Assembly (NCBI RefSeq): GCF_007747795.1
Contig: NZ_CP036275.1
Location: 2,222,001-2,286,000 of the forward strand
From: Maioricimonas rarisocia
GTDB taxonomy: Bacteria; Planctomycetota; Planctomycetia; Planctomycetales; Planctomycetaceae
Length of the DNA stretch: 64,000 bases
Direction of reading: 5' to 3'
Shown here: one piece after another, positions 30,922 through 38,093 of the stretch
Position numbering within the stretch: the stretch's first letter is position 1
Layout: each line of letters starts with the position of its first letter
Notes under the pieces: generated by a model
The model's input: only the letters and a program-made list of their open reading frames with translations
What the model was told of the DNA's origin: nothing
The model's database searches: none
Position numbers and translations under genes: made by a program

Positions 30922-31866
30922 CTATTCCGTACCTCTGTGACTGCCCGTCGACGTGTCGCCACCGAAGTACAGGCGTTCTGCTGTCGCATCGCTGATGTCT
31001 CGCCGCGCCGCATCGCTCAACTGCTCCAGCAGCGGCGAATACCGGTTCATACGCGACTCCAGTTCGTCGAAGCGTCCGAAGATATCCGAGCCCAGGCAGA
31101 TTCGATCGCTGAACCGCTCCGTGAACTCCACCCACTCCTTGCGCGGCCTCCCCTCCTCGCAGATCAACGAATCGTACACGTACCACGAGTAATCGAGGCA
31201 CAGATTGTCGAATTCGTCCATCAGCCGCGTGAGGTGATCCAGATGGCCCTCCACGTTGATCCGGCGGGAATGCCCGCAGTGAGCCCACACGAACGTAACG
31301 CCGGAATGCTCCTGCAACGGATCGACGATCTCATGCAGATACAACGGTTCGTTGTGCCGTCCAACCGAACTGATGTCCTGGTGAATCAGCACCGGCCAGT
31401 TCCGTGCGTCCGCCATCGAGTAGATCTGCCGCAATGCCGGATGATTCGCCCGCGGCGGTTGCCCCAGGAGCTGATTCGTCAGGTCGTCATGCCGGCACAG
31501 AATCTCGCCGATGCCATGGAAGACATCCGGATACAGATCGAGAATCCTCTCGACATGCCGCGACGCATGCTGGTCGACCGGATTGAATCCGCACAGCAGC
31601 GGAGCCAGCCGTTGCTGTTGTTTGGGGCCGAGTGCCAGGTACTGCTCGGCCAGAATCGCGTCGGTCAGCGAGTAGTAGTAGCAACGGCAGTTGTCCGAGA
31701 GGTAGTACGTCGGTTCACGCTTTTCCCACTCCGACCACTCCTTGGTGACCGCCAGGCCGAAGACCACGGCACGCTCGATACCGGCAGCGTCCATCGCCGC
31801 AAGAACTGCGTCGAGGCCTTCGGTTTCCTGGCAGAAGTCCACCAGATGCAGATGCGCATCAATCAT
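30922..31866 (-). CDS. Amidohydrolase (Amidohydro_2-like)
   Basis: 314 residues from ATG at 31866, giving the canonical N-terminal metal motif MIDAHLHLVDF. Further barrel motifs are VLIHQDISSVGRH, VWAHCGHSRR and a late ICLGSDIFGRFDE, so the metal-dependent active site looks intact. The start lies just inside the end of the manganese catalase gene (31881), with only 14 bp between them, suggesting co-transcription. Relatives include decarboxylases and lactonases; the substrate is unknown. An in-frame start at 31941 would overlap the catalase gene. Confidence 0.85.
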   Translation of the reverse strand: MIDAHLHLVDFCQETEGLDAVLAAMDAAGIERAVVFGLAVTKEWSEWEKREPTYYLSDNCRCYYYSLTDAILAEQYLALGPKQQQRLAPLLCGFNPVDQHASRHVERILDLYPDVFHGIGEILCRHDDLTNQLLGQPPRANHPALRQIYSMADARNWPVLIHQDISSVGRHNEPLYLHEIVDPLQEHSGVTFVWAHCGHSRRINVEGHLDHLTRLMDEFDNLCLDYSWYVYDSLICEEGRPRKEWVEFTERFSDRICLGSDIFGRFDELESRMNRYSPLLEQLSDAARRDISDATAERLYFGGDTSTGSHRGTE

Positions 31867-31880
31867 GAAGTTCGGTGACC

Positions 31881-32591
31881 TCAGCGAAGCCCCTTGAAAG
31901 CCGGGTTCTCGACCACTTCCCAGTCGTCCCCCGTATTCCACGGACCGGTCGCATCTTCACCCTCTTCGCCTGAACCGGTCGAGTCGTTGAAGTACTTGTT
32001 GACCCACTCATCATCGACCGACAGTTCGCCGATCTCCAGAGGACCCTTGTCCATGCTCTCGAGAGCCGCACCGAACGCCTTCATGTGCGTGATCTCGCGC
32101 GTCATCAGAAAACGCAGCGCGTCGATCGTCCCCGGGTCATCGGTGTGACTGATCAGCCGCTCGTACGTGATCTTCGCCCGCGACTCGGCGGCGATGTTCG
32201 ACCGCAGGTCCACTTCCAGCTGCCCCGAGATCTTCAGGTAGTCAGCCGTCCACGGATTCCCCTGCGAGTTGTTCAGCGACACGCCACCGCCCCCGACGAC
32301 GGCGATCAGCGGATCCTGCTCGGCCGCCTCCCCTTTCTCCTTCAGCGGCTTCAGGTGAGCCCGGGCCAGTGCGCCGATAACCTCGAGATGGCTCAGCTCT
32401 TCGGTGCCGATGTCCATCAGCAGATCCTTCCGCTTGGGGTCGTCGCAGTTCAGCCCCTGGATCGAGTACTGCATCGCGGCAGCCAGTTCGCCGTTGGCTC
32501 CGCCGAACTGTTCCAGCAGCATCGCGCCGAACCGCGGGTCCGGATCCCCGACTTCAACGGTATACATCAGTTTCTTGACGTGGTGATACAT
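31881..32591 (-). CDS. Manganese catalase
   Basis: 236 residues, slightly short for the family. The ferritin-like di-manganese site is visible: E35 in GANGELAAAMQY, E65 and H68 in TEELSHLE, a Glu in NIAAESRAKITYERL and a His in TREITHMKAF. It should dismutate hydrogen peroxide in the cytoplasm. GGGAGC lies at good spacing upstream of the ATG. The C-terminal tail is acidic and Gly-rich (STGSGEEGEDATG). It leads a probable two-gene unit with the amidohydrolase. Confidence 0.95.
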   Translation of the reverse strand: MYHHVKKLMYTVEVGDPDPRFGAMLLEQFGGANGELAAAMQYSIQGLNCDDPKRKDLLMDIGTEELSHLEVIGALARAHLKPLKEKGEAAEQDPLIAVVGGGGVSLNNSQGNPWTADYLKISGQLEVDLRSNIAAESRAKITYERLISHTDDPGTIDALRFLMTREITHMKAFGAALESMDKGPLEIGELSVDDEWVNKYFNDSTGSGEEGEDATGPWNTGDDWEVVENPAFKGLR

Positions 32592-32724
32592 TCGAAAAGC
32601 TCCCTATATACATGTTTTGTGCAGGCTCCCGAGTCGGAACCTGGTCGTCAGTGCCGTCAGCCCGTCGAGCGCACGTCGCCTCCGCGACTGCTTCCACTCT
32701 GATCCGCCGGTTGTCGCAGCCCGC

Positions 32725-33285
32725 TCAAACGGTTTCGTGGCTCTTGAAGAGCCGGTCCGCATCGGCGACATCTTTCAGGAAGTCCGGCTCGATGCGGGCA
32801 CCTTCCTGTTCAGAATGCAGCACCGAGATGTCACCCGTCGTTTCGAAGACCACCGCCAGCACCTGGTCATAAGTCAGCGCATTCGACTCGCGCAGCTTCG
32901 CGTAAATGTCGCTTCGTGTGACGTTCGCCTTCGTCAGGTTCTCTTCGATCACCTCGCCGCGGGCCATCAGCAGCAGCGGTTCGTTATCGATCCAGCGGGT
33001 AAACCACTTTGTCCGCCGTCGCAGCCACGCCGTCAGCCACTGGCCGGCAAACACGGCCGCCAAAGCGACCAGCCCCAGCAGCAGAGCCGGATTGCTCGTC
33101 GAAACCGTCGATCCGAACATGGAACCGACGGCAATCGTCATCGCAAAGTCGGCCGCCGACATCTTCGAGAACGTCCGCAGCCCCACGATTCGCGTGTACA
33201 GCAGGATGGCGGCGTAGGTCACCACCCCGCTCAGAATGACCAGCGGTGCTGCGTTCAGGTCAGCCGTGATCCATTTCTCGAACAT
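32725..33285 (-). CDS. DUF421 membrane protein (YetF-like)
   Basis: 186 residues from ATG at 33285; longer in-frame starts run back into palindromic repeats and are spurious. Three N-terminal membrane segments (VILSGVVTYAAILLYTRIVG, FAMTIAVGSMFGS, ALLLGLVALAAVFAGQWL) are followed by the cytoplasmic DUF421 domain (WIDNEPLLLMARGEVIEEN, then SDIYAKLRESNALTYDQVLA). YetF-like proteins are linked to spore or membrane functions in Bacillus, but their biochemical role is unknown. The gap up to 33561 contains no recognisable gene. Confidence 0.88.
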   Translation of the reverse strand: MFEKWITADLNAAPLVILSGVVTYAAILLYTRIVGLRTFSKMSAADFAMTIAVGSMFGSTVSTSNPALLLGLVALAAVFAGQWLTAWLRRRTKWFTRWIDNEPLLLMARGEVIEENLTKANVTRSDIYAKLRESNALTYDQVLAVVFETTGDISVLHSEQEGARIEPDFLKDVADADRLFKSHETV

Positions 33286-33561
33286 CGTGCAGGAGTGTTC
33301 CCTCCATTCGCCATGTGCGAGGCGCAACGATTCGCGTGTTCCGCACACTGGCTTTGCTGCCACAGTGCAGGGACGTCCCCGGCACGTCCCCTGCTCTGAC
33401 CCCGGCCCTCCCGCTGCGGACGCAGTGTAGGCGAACGTGGCGAGAAGACTCCGGGGGAAACGCTGAGCAGGACAGGGATTTTGCCGCTTGCAGCCCCCAC
33501 GCGCCTGCCACCACGCTGCGATCCGTGCGAACTCAAGGTGAGGCATCCACCCTGTAGAACC

Positions 33562-33990
33562 GGTGGGGAGACAAACCTGTCTGCCTGGAGCAAGCGGATG
33601 AAGAAGTGGGGCAGACATTCCTGTCTGCCTGGAGCAAGCGGATGAAGAAGTGGGGCAGACATTCCTGTCTGCCTGGAACAATCGGATGAAGAAGTGGGGC
33701 AGACATTCCTGTCTGCCTGAAATCATCGGGCTGCCAGTAGCCTGTAGCCCAGGCATCGCCTGACGATGTGGCCGGCTCACTGGAAAGAGCTGCTTCCGGT
33801 CTGTCTTCCCGGGCTGCTCGGATGCAGAAGTGGGGCAGACATTCCTGTCTGCCTGAAATCATCGGGCTGCCAGTAGCCTGTAGGTCAGGCACCGCCTGAC
33901 GATCTCGCCGGCTCACTGGTAGCAGCCGCTTCTAATCTGTCTTCGCGTGCAGCCCGGATGCAGAAGTGGGGCAGACATTCCTGTCTGCCT
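33562..33990. repeat. Regular array of A palindromes with C palindromes
   Basis: Family A copies start at 33606, 33650, 33694, 33830 and 33966, after a degenerate copy at 33562. The first three are 44 bp apart, the last three 136 bp apart. The 136-bp units carry a C palindrome each (33744-33765 and 33880-33901; loops ATC and ACC) and the shared text CGGGCTGCCAGTAGCCTG. This is tandem duplication of composite units. The array runs directly into the RHS reading frame. Confidence 0.85.
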
Positions 33991-35976
33991 GAAATCACCG
34001 AGCCGCCAGTGTCGTCAGCCGCCGCCGGACTGACCACCTGGACGTACGACGCCAACGGCAACCAGCTGACGATCGAAGTCCCCTCCGGCGACCTCACCAC
34101 CAACACCTGGGACTACGAAAACCGCCTCACGCGCGTCGAGCACTCCGACGGCAGCATCACCACCTACGCCTACGACCCCGACAACCATCGCGTCGAAAAG
34201 GATGACGGCGTCGATGTCGTCCGCTTCGTCTACGACGGCAACAACATCCTCCAGGAGCGAAGCGACCTCGGCACGCTCGAGGCCGCGTTCACCTACATCC
34301 CCCAGCCGTACGCCCAGGTCATCATCCAGCACCGCGACACCGAATCCAGCTTCTACCACCCCGACGGCATCAACAACATCCGGCAGCTCACCGACGAGAC
34401 CGCCGCCGAAACCAACCGCTACGACTACGACGCCTGGCTGCAGATCCGCAGTTCGACAGGCACCGTCACCAACCCGCAGACCGGCAAGGGGCTGTTCTCG
34501 GCTTACCGGCGGGAAGACGACGGGCTGTACGGCACTCACAACCGGTTCTACGAGGCCGACTCGGGCCGCTGGAAGAGTGCCGACCCCGCCGAGGCCGACC
34601 TCAACCTCTACCGCTACGTCAACAACAACCCGATTAACAATGATGATCCCAGCGGGTTGCAGCGCCGGTCCGGGACCGTTGAAGTACTCAACCCAAGAAC
34701 TGGCGCACTTGAAACGGTGCCGTCCCAACTCATGCAAGAATATCTTCAAGCCAATCCGGGCGCTCGAGTTGTCGGTGAGGGGCCGCATGCGCCGAAAGAA
34801 CTGAATGCCGAAACGGCTCCGGTCCCGGAGCTTGCGCCATTTCTACCGCCAAAGAGACGTGTGCAAAAGCTGGAGATGAGGCTTCCGCCCAGAATCTCAG
34901 TGAGTCGCGTCAATAAGCTGGTTGAGGCCGGACTCGCGAAGGAATTTGTGCGACTGGGCTCAGTCAACGCGCGTGCCGTCGTCGTGCCAATCAAACTCTC
35001 CAGCGGGACAGAGAAGTACCTTGTTCTGCAATATGTCCCTCCAGGGCTCACATCCGGCACCTACTTCCGAATTGCGTCGGAACGGCTCGTGCCATCGACA
35101 ATGAGCATGGAGCAGGCTGCTGACACACTGGTGTTCAGTCCGGCTGAAGTTGGCAGCGCAGTCGCTGCCGAAGCTCAGTTGACGTTTGTGCTCCACGTCT
35201 TGCCCCTCGGAGCGGCGACCGATTACACAGACCAAGGCGACTACACGGAAGCAGCGATTTCGATTGCAGGCGATGCGGCTGAATTGCTCACTGGCCCTCT
35301 CGCGCTCGCGGCTAAAACGGCGGAAGGTGCTCGAAGGATTCGGCGTACTGGCATCGTTCTGGAAGCGTCCGTTGGCGTCTACCGAGCTGGCCAAGGCGTC
35401 ACGGATCTCTACAATGAGAAATACGCTCGAGGAGCAGGAGAGCTCGGCGAAGCGCTGCTGCGACTGTTTGGTGTCTCGATCCACCTGAGAAGCGCCAGGC
35501 GGCCAAAAGCAGATCTTCCGGAGGCGCTTCCAATTGCCTCAAGAAGTAGTAGGCGGCGTCTGTTCGCAAACGCAAGCGAGACAGGGACAACGTTGCTTCC
35601 AGCAGGGGCTGGTGAAACCGACAAGTTCGGCAACGTACTTTACTCAACGCTCGGAAGTGCCGACGACGTTGCACTGGCACGTTATCACGAAAGCGTCCAC
35701 TCTTTCCTGTCGCCCAAGTTCAAGCTGTTTCGTGAGCTTAGAGCCGACTTTGGGATGGCTGCGTACAATCGGTCATCCACGCTTCGCTACATCGAGGAAG
35801 CTCTGGCCGAATCGTATGCACAGCTTCGTGTGAACGGAATTCGTGGGCTTCCGACTGGCATCAAGTTCCCGATCAAAGAGGGGTACGTCACCATTCAGGC
35901 GTTGGCCGCAGAAGGTGCGGTAGGAACAGTTGTCATTGGTGGAGTGACCTACTATGTGTTTCACGATTCGGAGTAA
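33958..35976 (+). CDS. Orphan RHS tip: end of RHS core plus C-terminal HExxH domain
   Basis: The frame encodes 672 residues, but the first 18 or so derive from an A palindrome, so the true start is unknown and the 5' RHS repeats are missing. Residues about 22-230 are YD repeats and the RHS core end (WTYDANGNQLT, RFYEADSGRWKSADP, YRYVNNNPINNDDPSG). Residues about 231-560 hold a linker and a hydrophobic Ala/Gly-rich pre-toxin-like segment. Residues 577-581 are H-E-S-V-H, an HExxH zinc-protease motif, with E613, E614 and E618 (RYIEEALAES) as possible third ligands. GC content drops after 34660. It may be a displaced toxin tip or a pseudogene. The adjacent 71-residue ORF is the likely immunity gene. 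Confidence 0.7.
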   Translation: MQKWGRHSCLPEITEPPVSSAAAGLTTWTYDANGNQLTIEVPSGDLTTNTWDYENRLTRVEHSDGSITTYAYDPDNHRVEKDDGVDVVRFVYDGNNILQERSDLGTLEAAFTYIPQPYAQVIIQHRDTESSFYHPDGINNIRQLTDETAAETNRYDYDAWLQIRSSTGTVTNPQTGKGLFSAYRREDDGLYGTHNRFYEADSGRWKSADPAEADLNLYRYVNNNPINNDDPSGLQRRSGTVEVLNPRTGALETVPSQLMQEYLQANPGARVVGEGPHAPKELNAETAPVPELAPFLPPKRRVQKLEMRLPPRISVSRVNKLVEAGLAKEFVRLGSVNARAVVVPIKLSSGTEKYLVLQYVPPGLTSGTYFRIASERLVPSTMSMEQAADTLVFSPAEVGSAVAAEAQLTFVLHVLPLGAATDYTDQGDYTEAAISIAGDAAELLTGPLALAAKTAEGARRIRRTGIVLEASVGVYRAGQGVTDLYNEKYARGAGELGEALLRLFGVSIHLRSARRPKADLPEALPIASRSSRRRLFANASETGTTLLPAGAGETDKFGNVLYSTLGSADDVALARYHESVHSFLSPKFKLFRELRADFGMAAYNRSSTLRYIEEALAESYAQLRVNGIRGLPTGIKFPIKEGYVTIQALAAEGAVGTVVIGGVTYYVFHDSE

Positions 35977-35981
35977 TTCAA

Positions 35982-36197
35982 GTGACGGAAGCTGATGCAA
36001 TCGACATTGCAGTAAAGCACGCCGAACAGCAAGGCTGGCCTTGGCTTGAGCCTGTCGAGTGCAAACGGCGAAAACGTTGGCTTTCCAATGCTGTCTATGT
36101 GGTTCGCACGAACGCAGACAAACGTGGAGCCAACGTTGTGCTGACTATAGATGCGGTGGATGGAGAAGTAAGAGAAGCACGATTCCTCAGCCGATAG
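35982..36197 (+). CDS. Putative immunity protein for the RHS tip (71 residues)
   Basis: Starts with GTG five bases after the RHS stop codon. The sequence opens MTEADAIDIAVKHAEQQ and ends VDGEVREARFLSR, with an alpha-then-beta layout resembling the YrhB/Imm35 or PepSY-like small folds. The family assignment is tentative. Position directly behind a polymorphic toxin tip is the main reason to call it an immunity protein. Its 3' end overlaps the convergent 36187-36513 gene by 11 bp. Confidence 0.6.
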   Translation: MTEADAIDIAVKHAEQQGWPWLEPVECKRRKRWLSNAVYVVRTNADKRGANVVLTIDAVDGEVREARFLSR

Positions 36198-36513
36198 CCT
36201 TCGGCTTCTGCATCACGATCTTCGCAGGCTGTGCCGGTTTGAAGGGTTGCAGCTTGGCCGGTTGAGCAGGCTTCCACGGCTTGAACACCGGCACGCCTGC
36301 TGGCGGCGGCAGTGTCATGGCTGCCGCCAGCAGCCTTCTTCCTCCCTGATCGGTCGGCGGCTTCGGTTGCCTGCTCAAGCTCTTGTTGACCGCTGAATCT
36401 CTCGGCAACGGGTTCATCTTCGACAGCCCAATGACGGCGTTCTTGTCATTGAGCCACAAGCCTTCGCATTGCCGCCGCTGTCGCTCTGCCAGCCATTCGT
36501 GAAACGTCTTCAT
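36187..36513 (-). CDS. Small PAQPAK-tail protein, unrecognised
   Basis: 108 residues beginning MKTFHEWLAERQRRQCEGLW, a plausible real N-terminus (helical, charged), and ending in a Pro/Ala/Lys-rich tail with three related motifs (KPWKPAQPAK, KPAQPAKIV, MQKPK). Sequences matching only its 3' end recur at about 37963-38085 and 40879-40985, each behind a putative immunity gene. I do not know its function. It may be an ordinary planctomycete small protein whose fragments were carried along by tip shuffling. Confidence 0.5.
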   Translation of the reverse strand: MKTFHEWLAERQRRQCEGLWLNDKNAVIGLSKMNPLPRDSAVNKSLSRQPKPPTDQGGRRLLAAAMTLPPPAGVPVFKPWKPAQPAKLQPFKPAQPAKIVMQKPKAIG

Positions 36514-36516
36514 GCC

Positions 36517-36822
36517 AGTGGCTGTAGGTCCGCCACCGCCTGACGTTGCTGCCGGATCACTGGTAATGGCCGCTTCCGATCTGACGTCTCTTCATGCTCC
36601 AATGCGAGAGCAGTTGCCGACCAGGCACCGCCAGACCATCGCCGACGCTGCGTACCGGCGGCCGCTCAGAGTCGCACGGGGGCGACTGCCCCGGGCACTT
36701 GCGGGCTCATTCCACAACCCGGATCATGATGGTAGCCAGCACGAACCGTCAGCCGGGCTGTCGTGCACCGCTGACAGGCGATCCGCACTGCTGGACAAGC
36801 CAGCAGTGGCACCCGGCGGAAG
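36517..36822. repeat. About 300-bp dispersed repeat, copy 1 (copy 2 at 39968-40262)
   Basis: Both copies start with a C-family palindrome (CCGCCTGACG, or CTGCCTGACG in copy 2) and share text such as CCAGGCACCGCCAGACCATC, TGCGTACCGGC, GGGCACTTGC, and CTGGACAAGCCAGCAGTGGC. The last of these contains the inverted repeat CTGG/CCAG. Each copy ends where a truncated tip fragment begins. It behaves like a conserved left flank of mobile tip cassettes. Confidence 0.75.
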
Positions 36823-36824
36823 CA

Positions 36825-37073
36825 GAGGGCGTCTCACTTCCATCAACTCGTTCTGGCGAGATGTTGCCGATCCATCATTGGAATTGGAACAAAGCTGATT
36901 TTGCTGGCATTGTGGTCGATGAGCGGCATTTATTCTTTGTGCCGAAGAAGTACCACAATGCTACTGGCTCAGGTATTCATCAGTTTTTGCAGGACATTGG
37001 TCGGCATCCTACCGTCGATCCCATCCCTGACCGCTGGATTCTTGACATTGAAGCCCCATGGTTGAACCAATGA
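36825..37073 (+). pseudogene. Truncated C-terminal tip fragment (RHS-toxin-like), cassette 2
   Basis: An open frame joined to the 300-bp repeat encodes about 80 residues, including IHHWNWNKADFAGIVVDERH and RWILDIEAPWLNQ, and has no start codon of its own. Its stop overlaps the start of the next gene (ATGA at 37070). It is lower in GC than the neighbouring core genes. I read it as the remaining C-terminus of a toxin tip or other polymorphic protein. No toxin family is recognised. Confidence 0.45.
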
Positions 37074-37954
37074 CAAAACCAAATCAAATGTCGACAGCAC
37101 GACCAGAAGCCTATGGCAGTATTGCCTGCCACCTGGGCCAAGAAAAGCTGATGGAACAGATCATGCGGGGGCAGGTGCGGGTTCCTGATGGGGAACGATC
37201 CTTACTGAGCCCCTTTCCGCCTGTGTTGGTTCCGATTTGGGTTACTGGTGCCCGAACCATTGTGGGCTTGTGGAAGCACTGGTTTTCCGATCGGCAGCCT
37301 ACCTTCGTGGAGTTTTACGGTACAACCGTTTATGGTAGGCGAAACATGGCCTTCGAGCGTGGACGGACACTCAAGCAAGTCATCTACGGTCATCTGTTCG
37401 AGTGCATCACAAACAGGGACGGCGTTGATGACGAGATACAAGCCTTCGCAAACGCTTGTGGGATCAGCGACGTTGATGAAATTGATCGAATATCTATCGA
37501 CGGCGGGGATGTCACAACGCTGCGATCGCACGCTGAATTTGTTGGCAAACTACCCCTTTCGTTCTTTGATTGTGACAACCAGACTGATTACACCGGCGAT
37601 TTCCCCACCAACGCTGTAGCTTCCAGCACTGCTGCATTACAACGCTGCTGCGTGCATGAAATACACTCTGGCTTCCAGAATTTGGAACCGGATTACACTT
37701 TGAGAGAGGCAGTCGCACAGAACTCGAACTCTCCCGAGTGGTTCCGTACAACATCTCAGAGCGAACTCTTTGAGCGATTGCTCAATGCTAACGACTTAGA
37801 GGGGGCGTGGATGTGTCTGAACTCACCGGCGTGGACTCTAGCCAACGCTCGTCAAGCAATCACTGACCTTGCTGCAAGAGCAAATGACACTGCATTTTCG
37901 GCATTGGCAACTACTTGGGTGAATCTGCCATTTGCAGATGACGAGATGTTTTGA
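37070..37954 (+). CDS. Putative immunity protein, cassette 2 (294 residues)
   Basis: Starts MTKPNQMSTARPEAYGSIAC at an ATGA overlap with the preceding fragment. A 5'-extended start at 37058 is possible. The protein is soluble and acidic, with no signal peptide or membrane helix. Segments such as LMEQIMRGQVRVPDGERSLL and WVTGARTIVGLWKHWFSDRQ suggest a mixed alpha/beta fold that I do not recognise. Lower GC and AT-rich codons set it apart from the surrounding core genes. The call of immunity protein rests on its position only. Confidence 0.5.
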   Translation: MTKPNQMSTARPEAYGSIACHLGQEKLMEQIMRGQVRVPDGERSLLSPFPPVLVPIWVTGARTIVGLWKHWFSDRQPTFVEFYGTTVYGRRNMAFERGRTLKQVIYGHLFECITNRDGVDDEIQAFANACGISDVDEIDRISIDGGDVTTLRSHAEFVGKLPLSFFDCDNQTDYTGDFPTNAVASSTAALQRCCVHEIHSGFQNLEPDYTLREAVAQNSNSPEWFRTTSQSELFERLLNANDLEGAWMCLNSPAWTLANARQAITDLAARANDTAFSALATTWVNLPFADDEMF

Positions 37955-37962
37955 GCCTCACG

Positions 37963-38085
37963 CCTTCGGCTTTTGCATCACGATCTTCGCAGGCTGTGCC
38001 GGTTTGTATGGCACAAAGCGTGCCGGTCGAGCAGGCTTCCACGGTTTGAACACCGGCACGCCTGACGGCGGCGGCTTGGGTTTTT
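37963..38085 (-). pseudogene. 3'-end remnant of the PAQPAK-tail gene
   Basis: On the minus strand this encodes a tail very like that of 36187-36513 (VFKPWKPARPAR, KPAQPAKIVMQKPK), without the N-terminal region. The IS1380 element inserted just to its right. The common text GCATCACGATCTTCGCAGGC is present in this copy and the 36.2-kb copy. Confidence 0.6.
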
Positions 38086-38093
38086 TGCTCTAG

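Noticed and set aside
33533-33916. Open frames rich in ADRNVCPT, RQECLPH and QTGMSAP strings
   Set aside because: These are translations of the A palindrome in different frames, not proteins; the same strings appear wherever the repeat lies.
33606-33990. CRISPR-like regular array
   Set aside because: Units repeat with fixed spacing, but the intervening sequence is also conserved rather than unique, the repeat is an intergenic palindrome found throughout the window, and no cas genes are present.
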